This document shows, one piece after another, positions 33,372 through 40,009 of a stretch of DNA of 64,000 nt. How positions within the stretch are numbered: the stretch's first letter is position 1; each line of letters begins with the position of its first letter. The notes under the pieces are model-generated. The model ran no database searches. It was not told the DNA's origin and saw only the letters and a list, made by a program, of their open reading frames with translations. The stretch spans positions 20,187-84,186 of the forward strand of contig NZ_JAHCMB010000113.1 in assembly GCF_019904155.1 (NCBI RefSeq). Reading direction: 5' to 3'. Both the position numbers and the translations under genes were made by a program. The DNA comes from Paenibacillus sinensis. Lineage in GTDB: Bacteria > Bacillota > Bacilli > Paenibacillales > Paenibacillaceae.

Positions 33372-35098
33372 CGCTTCATCACATCCTCAATCGTCAGTGC
33401 TTCAGGCAGCCAATCGCGCACCATCCGGCCAACGGCTGTCGTGTAGAAATAATTGGCGCCGAAAAAGGCAGGCGGCGCTCCCTCCGCCGCTATGCCTCCG
33501 TCAAACAGCATAGCGCAGCGGGTGGCGTAACGAGCCGCAAATTCGACGTCATGCGTAACTATAGTAACATTCCGGCCCTCCGAGGCAAGAGCGCCCAGCA
33601 GCTCCGCCAGTTCCTCCTTGGCGGCCGGGTCCAGCCCTTTGGTCGGCTCGTCCAGCAGCAGAATATCCGGCCGCAGCAGCAGCACCAGGGCAAGCGCCGC
33701 CCGCTGCTGCTCCCCACCGCTGATATCCTGCGGATGGCTGTCCAGCACGCCGCCAAGCCCCAGCTTATCCGCCAACGTGCCGATTTCCCTCTCTGCATCC
33801 GCCGCTGACAGCCCCGCATAACGGGCCATATGCGCCAGTTCCTCCGCCACGGTATCGTGGCTGAAATAGAGCAGCGGGTTCTGCGCCAGATAGCCGGCTG
33901 TTACGCCGCTTCCCGGCTTCAGACGTCCACGCTGCGGCTTGAGCAGGCCGGCCATTACCTGAAGCAGTGTCGATTTGCCGGCCCCATTGCCGCCGAGAAT
34001 CGCAGTGAGCTCGCTCCTGTAGAGGGAGAAATTCAGCTTCTTCAGAACCTCGGGGCCGTCCTTCTCGTAGCGGAATGAGATTTCCCGGCATTCAAGCAGC
34101 GGCTTTGAGGCGCCGATGCTCCTGCCCTCACCGCCGGCCGTGCCATGACGGGAGGCAAGGCCGGGCAAAGGCTGACTAGCGGCAGGATCGGGCGAAGGCT
34201 GACTGGCGGTAGGACCGGCCGAAGCCGCTTCCGGCTGGAGCCGCCCGCTCCCGGCGAATTCAGTGAGCCAGCGTTTGCCTTCGCGGACGGTCAACGGGAC
34301 CTGCTCCGGCCGCCGACCGCCCGGCTCGGGAGACAGCGCCAGGTATAGGCGCGATGCCGACGGAAGGTACGGCTCAAGCCCTCTTCCCGCCTCCCGGCCA
34401 GTGGCCAGCACAAGCTCCCGGGGGGCTCCAAAGGCGGTGAGCCTGCCCTGCTCCATCACCATCACCCGGTCTGCGAGCGGCATTGCTTCTTCCAGGCGAT
34501 GTTCGCTTAGAATAACCGTCATCGACAGCTCCTCGTTCAGCCTCCGCAGCAGATGGATGAACTCCCGGGACGCCACAGGGTCGAGCTGGGAGGTCGGTTC
34601 GTCCAGCAGCAGCAATCGGGGATGAAGCAGCAGAACAGAAGCGAGATTGACCAGCTGCTTCTGGCCGCCTGACAGCTCGTGGACCGGCTTGTAGAGCAGC
34701 GGCTCCAGATTGAACAATCCGGCGAACTCCGCCAGTCTGCCGCGCATTACGGAAGGCGGAAGCCCCATATTCTCCATGGAGAAGGCCAGCTCCTGCCACA
34801 CGGTCTCCATGACAATCTGCGCATCCGGATTCTGAAAGACCATGCCAATCTCGCCGGCAGCCGCCTTGGGCGGGAGCTGGCCAAGCTCCATCCCCCTGTA
34901 CATCACAGTCCCGCTCTTGTCCCCAACCGGCGCCAGCTCCCGTTTGAGATGCCGCAGCAGCGTCGTCTTCCCGCTGCCCGAAGGTCCGCAGAGAACGATG
35001 AACTCCCCTTCCTCTACTCCGAACGATAATCGGTCCAATGAAGGCCGGGACGCCTCGGGATAGCGGAACGAAAGCTCCTGCGCGCGGAGTATTTCCAT
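33344..35098 (-). CDS. ECF transporter fused double ATPase (EcfA-EcfA')
   Basis: A 584-aa protein with two complete ABC ATPase domains in one chain. The first has Walker A GPSGSGKTTLL (38-48), signature LSGGQKQ and Walker B LLLLDEPTSQLD. The second (from about 355) has GGNGAGKSTLL, ISGGEQQRAA and ILLLDEPTKGLD. A Pro/Ala/Ser-rich linker (about 290-345) joins them. It powers the importer from inside. The frame is open to 35245, but AAGGAGAT fixes the ATG at 35098. It overlaps ecfT by 85 bp and the S component by 28 bp. Confidence 0.93.
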   Translation of the reverse strand: MEILRAQELSFRYPEASRPSLDRLSFGVEEGEFIVLCGPSGSGKTTLLRHLKRELAPVGDKSGTVMYRGMELGQLPPKAAAGEIGMVFQNPDAQIVMETVWQELAFSMENMGLPPSVMRGRLAEFAGLFNLEPLLYKPVHELSGGQKQLVNLASVLLLHPRLLLLDEPTSQLDPVASREFIHLLRRLNEELSMTVILSEHRLEEAMPLADRVMVMEQGRLTAFGAPRELVLATGREAGRGLEPYLPSASRLYLALSPEPGGRRPEQVPLTVREGKRWLTEFAGSGRLQPEAASAGPTASQPSPDPAASQPLPGLASRHGTAGGEGRSIGASKPLLECREISFRYEKDGPEVLKKLNFSLYRSELTAILGGNGAGKSTLLQVMAGLLKPQRGRLKPGSGVTAGYLAQNPLLYFSHDTVAEELAHMARYAGLSAADAEREIGTLADKLGLGGVLDSHPQDISGGEQQRAALALVLLLRPDILLLDEPTKGLDPAAKEELAELLGALASEGRNVTIVTHDVEFAARYATRCAMLFDGGIAAEGAPPAFFGANYFYTTAVGRMVRDWLPEALTIEDVMKRWPSSVCRC

Positions 35099-35955
35099 AA
35101 CCAGATCTCCTTCCCTTCCACCCACAGCGGAAGCAACGTAAAAAAGCAAAAGGCGGCATACATCCCCGCTTCGGCAGTCGTAAAGACATGCGGCCGCATC
35201 CGGGGATAGATCATGAGAAATCCAAATCCTTCGTACCAGCCCCATAAAATGCCGGCGGCCGTGGCTCCCAGCACGATTAGAGCCGCCCTATCCCGGCGCT
35301 CCAGCCGGTGTACCGCATAGGAACTGCGTCTGCAGATTCCGTAGCCGCGGGCTTTCATGGAGTCCGCGGTCTGCAGCGCCTCCTCCAGCGACCAGGTCAG
35401 GAGCGTCTTCAGCAGCGTCATGCCGCTTGCCATGCGGGCGCGGAGATTGCCCTTAGACACGGTAATCCCCCGCGTTCCCTGAACAAGCGTGATCTTCCGC
35501 AGCCGCCGCTGAAAGAGCGGCACGAAGCGGAGCGTCATTAGCGCGAGCAGAGCGGTCGTGGGGGCCGCTGAGCCGAACAGATACAGGAAACGGTCCGGCG
35601 TCACCGTATAGTTGTAAGACAGAAACAGAATAATTACCGACAGCAGTACGAGCATCATCATGAGCCCGTAGAGCACGGCTTCCAGTGTAACGGGCTGATC
35701 CATAAAATAGAACAGGATGACTGCCCCCCGATGCGAGAATAGCGGATTGAGCAGCGCGGCAGGCACTGCGACGATCAGGACAAAGGGAAGACTCCGTACC
35801 AGCGTTCTCCCCTGCCCCTGCAGAACGAGCAGCCCGGTCAGCGCCGCGATTTCCGTAATCAGAAACAACGGATGAAATAGCAGCAGCGTGAACGCCAGCA
35901 GACCGGCGTAATAGACAATCGTCACCGCCGGGTGCATGGACCGGAAGCCGCTCAT
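35014..35955 (-). CDS. ECF transporter transmembrane component EcfT
   Basis: A 313-aa membrane protein with N-terminal helices, a cytoplasmic coupling region with the family Ala-Arg-Gly motif (ADSMKARGYG) that docks the ATPases, and C-terminal helices. It couples ATP hydrolysis to movement of the S component. The ATG at 35955 overlaps the DUF4430 lipoprotein stop as ATGA. The C-terminus runs 85 bp into the next gene and ends with a basic tail (RRSFRSAIPRRPGLH), which may be a read-on extension of a shorter ancestral end. Confidence 0.9.
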   Translation of the reverse strand: MSGFRSMHPAVTIVYYAGLLAFTLLLFHPLFLITEIAALTGLLVLQGQGRTLVRSLPFVLIVAVPAALLNPLFSHRGAVILFYFMDQPVTLEAVLYGLMMMLVLLSVIILFLSYNYTVTPDRFLYLFGSAAPTTALLALMTLRFVPLFQRRLRKITLVQGTRGITVSKGNLRARMASGMTLLKTLLTWSLEEALQTADSMKARGYGICRRSSYAVHRLERRDRAALIVLGATAAGILWGWYEGFGFLMIYPRMRPHVFTTAEAGMYAAFCFFTLLPLWVEGKEIWLWKYSARRSFRSAIPRRPGLHWTDYRSE

Positions 35956-36848
35956 TTCGGGGCTCCCAGGTCTTTGCCCATATCCAGCGTATACAGCCAA
36001 TCGAGCTTATCCCCCGGCGAGAGCCGGTACGCTCCCGCGCTCTCGCTCGGGAATTCGCCGTTCACCCGGTACATCCAGCCGCTCTCCGCGCCCCTGTCCT
36101 GCTCGTACAGATTATCGATTCCCCGGACATAGCTGAAGGCCTTCGCTCCGCTGTACTCCATCTGGATTTTGCGAGCGCGGGTCACCCGCTTCAGCACCTC
36201 CAGCGCCGTATCCCCCTCCTGTACGTCTATCGCAGTCGGCGGCAAAATCGTTCCGGTCTGGTCATCGCCTACGATCGACACCGTGACGGACGTCGCCTTG
36301 GGCGAGGGGGATGGCGATGGCGCCGGAGCCTGGGACGGCTTGGCCGTAGCCGCCGGCTTCACGGAACCGGCGGAAGCTGTAGGCGAGGCAGCGGAAGCTG
36401 CCTTCGAGGCGGCAGGCTTCGCCGCCGCCGATGCCTTCGGCGCCGCGCTGCCGGCCGGCGCGCTCTTGCCCGGGCCGTCAGCCCCGGCCCGGGGCGATGC
36501 CGCCGGCGCTGTGCCTGCGGCGGCGGTTCCGGCTCCCGGCTGCACAGCGCCGGGAGCTGCGGATGGCCGGGGTGACGCTACCCCGGCCGAGGCTACTGCG
36601 GCCGCGGGTGTTCCGGCGGCCGCAGTTATGCCCGGCGAAGCGCTTGCGCCGGGCGTGGAACCGGCTTCCGGCGAAGCGGAAGCCGGTTCCAAAGCGCCGC
36701 CGATGCCTGCGGCGGCGGTCTCTAAGGCGGGCGGCGCACTGCCCGCCGGGGCCGCTCCGCGGTCCGAAGCGCAGCCGGACAGCAGAGCGGCGGACAGCAG
36801 CAGCGCCGGTAGCAATCTTGCGCCGACTTGACGGAACGTAATTCTCAT
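35952..36848 (-). CDS. DUF4430 (transcobalamin beta-domain-like) lipoprotein
   Basis: A 298-aa lipoprotein: signal peptide and lipobox LLSGC (Cys26), then about 160 residues of Ala/Pro/Ser/Gly-rich linker long enough to cross the cell wall, then a C-terminal DUF4430 domain (about 190-298). This has the typical aromatic SGWMYRVNGEFPSESAG and closing GDKLDWLYTLDMGKDLG. DUF4430 is related to the C-terminal beta domain of transcobalamin. Position between the SLH surface protein and ecfT suggests it hands cobalamin to the transporter (inference). A hairpin precedes the gene. Confidence 0.88.
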   Translation of the reverse strand: MRITFRQVGARLLPALLLSAALLSGCASDRGAAPAGSAPPALETAAAGIGGALEPASASPEAGSTPGASASPGITAAAGTPAAAVASAGVASPRPSAAPGAVQPGAGTAAAGTAPAASPRAGADGPGKSAPAGSAAPKASAAAKPAASKAASAASPTASAGSVKPAATAKPSQAPAPSPSPSPKATSVTVSIVGDDQTGTILPPTAIDVQEGDTALEVLKRVTRARKIQMEYSGAKAFSYVRGIDNLYEQDRGAESGWMYRVNGEFPSESAGAYRLSPGDKLDWLYTLDMGKDLGAPK

Positions 36849-36879
36849 CGTTGACCTGCACCTCCATTTAAACGGGAAA

Positions 36880-36908
36880 GAACGGGGGCACTCTTGCCTC
36901 CCCCGTTC
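36880..36908 (-). terminator. Intra-operon hairpin, possible attenuator
   Basis: A perfect 9-bp stem GAACGGGGG / CCCCCGTTC has an 11-nt loop. On the minus strand it is followed by TTTCCCGTTT, only about 30 bp before the lipoprotein start. It may partially terminate or stabilise mRNA ends, letting the surface protein be made in excess of the transporter. The rest of 36909-37055 has short TAAGTTAAG-type repeats and a CCTGCT / AGCAGG mini-hairpin. Confidence 0.55.
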
Positions 36909-37055
36909 GATGTGGAATGTAATTGGCGCGCGGGCGCCGCCAAGGTTCCGGCGGCGATCCGCACCTTCGATTATTCAAATACTCCTGCTTGGCGAGCAGG
37001 ACTGCCCTGAGCTAAGTTAAGAGTTAAGGGTTCAACTTCTTGCTTAAGTTAAGGC

Positions 37056-39182
37056 TTAAGGCAATCTGGAGGCTACTACAGCCGCCATCTCGCGCGTCAC
37101 CAGACCCTGCGGATCAAAGGTCGAGCCGACGCCGGTCATATAGCCTTTTTCCGTCATAGCGTTCACAGCGTTCAGCGCGTACGAGCTAATTTTGCCGCTG
37201 TCGGTGAAGCTGGTCTTCGTCAATGGAGACATCTTGTAAGCCCGCGCGATCATGACCGCCATATCCTGGCGGGTGATGTACGCGTCCGGCTTGAACGACG
37301 TAGCGGTTACGCCTCCGACCAGGCCGAGCGCCTTCGCTTTTGCAACATAACCATAATACCACGAACCGGCTTTCACGTCGCTGAAGCTTACGGTGCCGGA
37401 AGCTGACGGTTCATTGCCCGTAAGACGGAGCAGCAGGGCTGCGAACTGGGCGCGGGTGATCTTCGCCTTCGGAGCGAAGGTCGGCTTGCCGCTGCCTACG
37501 CCTTCCATCAGCTTGTTGTTATATACGGCGTGCACGGATGCCACCGCCCAAGGTGAAATCTGCTTCTCGTCGCTGAAGATCGTCAGAGATGTCACTTTCA
37601 CGGAGCCCGTATACCGGACTACAGACGGAACTGCGTTCTCCCGGTGGCCCGTAATTTCCACCGTCTGGCTGCCCGGAGGCAGATCGGAGCCGAACGATGC
37701 AACGCCCTTGTCGTCGGTTACCGCCGTCTTTCCGCCGATGGAGACAGTGACGCCCGCTGCGCCTGCGGTTACAGGGTTGCCGTCAAAGTCCCAGGCAATA
37801 CTGTTCACTGTGACTTGAAGCGGTGTGCCCTCCTTCGGTTCAGCCGGTTGATAGGAGACGGAGTCCACCAGCTTCGTTACGCCATAATCCCCGTAGTAGA
37901 ACACGAGATGATCGCCTGCCTGCAGCGCAAGCTGGTCAACCGCGTCATAAACGTTAAGCCACTTGCCTCCGCGCTGAATCGTGTACATCCATCCGTCATA
38001 TCCGCCGAATCTTGCCGATTCCACACCGCCGATACCGGCTACGAAGATGCCGAACGAACTGGATTTCGTCTCAACCGCGAAGCCTTCGGCCTGGGCCAGC
38101 TTGTTCAACGCGTCCAGGGCGATGCCGCTATAGACCGTGCCGCCGCCGATGGAAGCTGTCGGTCCTTCTACGTCAACCCTTACCTGCACTTTCGGCTTCG
38201 CAGCCGGCGGGTTGGCGGTAAAGTCATACAGATTGCCGCTGCCTTTAGCGTACAAGCCATAAGCCGCAAGCGCTTCAAGCGCCTGCTCAGTCGCCAGCAG
38301 ATTGCTGCCGGTGCCCAGTGTGTGCGAGAAGCTGCCGTCCGCGAGGCGGAAGCTCAACAGGTGGCTGATCAGCGTCGCGCCACTCTTGGTAAAATCGGCT
38401 CCGGCAGGGTCAATGCCATAAGCCGTCAAGGCGATAATCGCCTGCGCTACGCTTTCGCTGCTCGCGCCATAGCCGCCATTCGATGACTGCTGCTTGGACA
38501 GCCAGGCTACCGCTTTTTTGCCGGCCGCCGCCACGTCGGCTTGTCCTTTATAAGGCGACAGCGCGGTAAGCGCCATAGCCGTCATGTCGGGATCGCTTGC
38601 GCTTCCGGCAACCAGCGTGAAGCCGCCGTCACTGTTCTGGCTCTTCAGAATCTGCTGAACGAGCTTGTCTTTGGTCCACACCGCGCCGGCCGGGATGCTG
38701 TAATCTCCGGAGCCCAGAGCGATCAGGCTGAACACATAGCCGTTGAGCGTTCCTTTCAGCCCGGTGTTGCCGTATACCTTCTCTACCAGATTGATTCCGG
38801 CATAGGAAGTCGGGTCCTGGCCGGACGCTTTAACCGCCAGCACCGTGCGTGCAAAGTCCGTTGCCGAGAACTTGGCGGCGCCGGCCTTGACCTGGCTCTC
38901 CAGAAACGTTACATAGGAAGCGGGAAGCTGATATCCTGCCTGTACCAGTCCGATCGCCTGCCAATCGGAAGAAACCCCCTGGCCCAGAACATACTCGGCG
39001 GCCGAATAGACAGCCTCGGTTGCGCTAACAGAGCTCCCGGAAGCTGCCACAGAAGCAGAGCTGCCGGATGCAGCCGCCGCTGCCGTTCCTGCTCCGGAGG
39101 CGAAAGATCCGCCAACCAGTGAAATAACTAACAATAATGCCATTCCGAGCGCGCTTGCTCTCGAAGAAAGTCTGTGCAGCAT
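37056..39182 (-). CDS. SLH-anchored transcobalamin/intrinsic-factor-like surface protein
   Basis: A 708-aa exported protein. Order: signal peptide (1-30); a helical domain at about 55-310 with prenyltransferase/cyclase-type repeats (QNSDGGF, QQSSNGGYG, RLADGSFS); a DUF4430 domain at about 330-435 (GYDGWMYTIQRGGKWLNVYD, ending GDHLVFYYGDYG); an Ig-like domain at about 450-530; three SLH repeats to the C-terminus for cell-wall anchoring. Alpha-barrel plus beta domain is the layout of eukaryotic intrinsic factor and transcobalamin, which clasp cobalamin. The gene follows a B12 riboswitch. AGAGG fixes the ATG at 39182; the frame is open to 39329 through the terminator. Cobalamin binding is inferred. 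Confidence 0.85.
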   Translation of the reverse strand: MLHRLSSRASALGMALLLVISLVGGSFASGAGTAAAAASGSSASVAASGSSVSATEAVYSAAEYVLGQGVSSDWQAIGLVQAGYQLPASYVTFLESQVKAGAAKFSATDFARTVLAVKASGQDPTSYAGINLVEKVYGNTGLKGTLNGYVFSLIALGSGDYSIPAGAVWTKDKLVQQILKSQNSDGGFTLVAGSASDPDMTAMALTALSPYKGQADVAAAGKKAVAWLSKQQSSNGGYGASSESVAQAIIALTAYGIDPAGADFTKSGATLISHLLSFRLADGSFSHTLGTGSNLLATEQALEALAAYGLYAKGSGNLYDFTANPPAAKPKVQVRVDVEGPTASIGGGTVYSGIALDALNKLAQAEGFAVETKSSSFGIFVAGIGGVESARFGGYDGWMYTIQRGGKWLNVYDAVDQLALQAGDHLVFYYGDYGVTKLVDSVSYQPAEPKEGTPLQVTVNSIAWDFDGNPVTAGAAGVTVSIGGKTAVTDDKGVASFGSDLPPGSQTVEITGHRENAVPSVVRYTGSVKVTSLTIFSDEKQISPWAVASVHAVYNNKLMEGVGSGKPTFAPKAKITRAQFAALLLRLTGNEPSASGTVSFSDVKAGSWYYGYVAKAKALGLVGGVTATSFKPDAYITRQDMAVMIARAYKMSPLTKTSFTDSGKISSYALNAVNAMTEKGYMTGVGSTFDPQGLVTREMAAVVASRLP

Positions 39183-39327
39183 TGCCTCATCCTCTTTCCT
39201 GTTCAAAATATTCGGGGTTCGTTCATCCAAGGATAATCGCGAAGGCGCATCTTTTTTAGACGCCAAATGATCACCGAAGAATATAAGGCCGGCTATGAAT
39301 ACGCGGCTTATAGGACCTTCTATTCCC

Positions 39328-39357
39328 AAAAAAAGACCGCCCTCAAGAGGGCGGTCT
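39328..39357 (-). terminator. Riboswitch expression-platform terminator
   Basis: AGACCGCCCT / AGGGCGGTCT with a short loop is followed on the minus strand by seven Ts. It lies between the B12 aptamer and the first start codon, as expected for transcriptional attenuation when B12 is bound. Confidence 0.92.
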
Positions 39358-39497
39358 TCTCAAACAGCCGGAAACGATGTCGCATCCTTTCCGGATATCG
39401 GCTGGTACTTCCGCGCGAATGTCCTCACCCCCCGAAGGACACCCGCTCCTGTGATCCGGGCGAAGCGGACCGAAAGCTCTGTCCGACACCCGAATAA

Positions 39498-39543
39498 CAT
39501 ACGCCGCGAAGCGATATCGTCTACCGCTTCGCGCTGCCGTATG
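39498..39543 (-). promoter_or_regulatory. Long hairpin directly after the B12 aptamer
   Basis: Arms CATACG...GCGAAGCG and CGCTTCGC...CGTATG form a stable stem-loop with a small asymmetric bulge, starting 3 bases after the aptamer U-run. It may insulate the aptamer or take part in switching between terminated and read-through states. Confidence 0.6.
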
Positions 39544-39545
39544 TG

Positions 39546-39724
39546 AAAAAAAGGCAGGTCTCCTGGCTTATGCCTCACCGCTTCCCTCCGGCCTTCCCGC
39601 TCCATCAAAAGAGCAGTGACCAGCTACCTCGGAGGGACGCTCCGCAATTACAGTGGCGGGACCGCGCCGGATTCCAACCGGCTTCCCTTTTAAGCGGGCC
39701 CGCAAGGGACCCGCACCTTTTTTT
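39546..39724 (-). promoter_or_regulatory. Cobalamin (B12) riboswitch
   Basis: Read on the minus strand, the conserved B12-aptamer blocks appear in order: AAAGGGAAGCCGGT, AATCCGGCGCGGTCCCGCC, CACTGT, and the 3' box AAGCCAGGAGACCTGCC. The flanking AAAAAAAGG and CCTTTTTTT can pair as P1. It lies 363 nt upstream of the surface-protein start and is followed by a terminator, so ligand binding should switch off the operon at 32688-39182. The 5' edge is uncertain by a few bases. Between 39358 and 39497 I see no gene. Confidence 0.96.
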
Positions 39725-39866
39725 ATGACGTATTCCATTATAAACATCATTAATCATATCGGTAATTGTTAAGGTTGTCCATATCCTAAAGTCTTACAGC
39801 GCAAAGATTATAACCGCGGCATCCCTCTATCGCAAAAATAACCCCGCAAGACGGACCTCGCAGCTC

Positions 39867-39914
39867 GAAATAGAAGAATGTATAAGCTGAGCGCTTATCA
39901 GGGTCTTCTATTTC
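39867..39914. repeat. Long palindrome downstream of the GAP1-like gene
   Basis: Perfect 11-bp arms GAAATAGAAGA / TCTTCTATTTC enclose a second nested stem ATAAGC / GCTTAT. It lies about 95 bp past the stop of the 1010-aa gene on the minus strand and may end that transcript, though there is no U-run. GAAATAGAAGACC recurs near 44475 in the repeat-rich gap. The rest of 39725-40009 shows nothing else I can name; the promoter of the riboswitch operon must lie there. Confidence 0.6.
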
Positions 39915-40009
39915 CCGGTAAACGCATGGCGTCAGAAGACACCATAAGGCGCTTATCCTTGGGAGGCGAAGGCGCTGTGCAGGGTATGATATCGCGTGGC
40001 GGACTCCCG

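Noticed and set aside
36169..36831. 220-aa Ala/Gly-rich frame on the plus strand
   Set aside because: Mirror of the Ala/Pro linker of the DUF4430 lipoprotein; GC-rich low complexity opens several frames.
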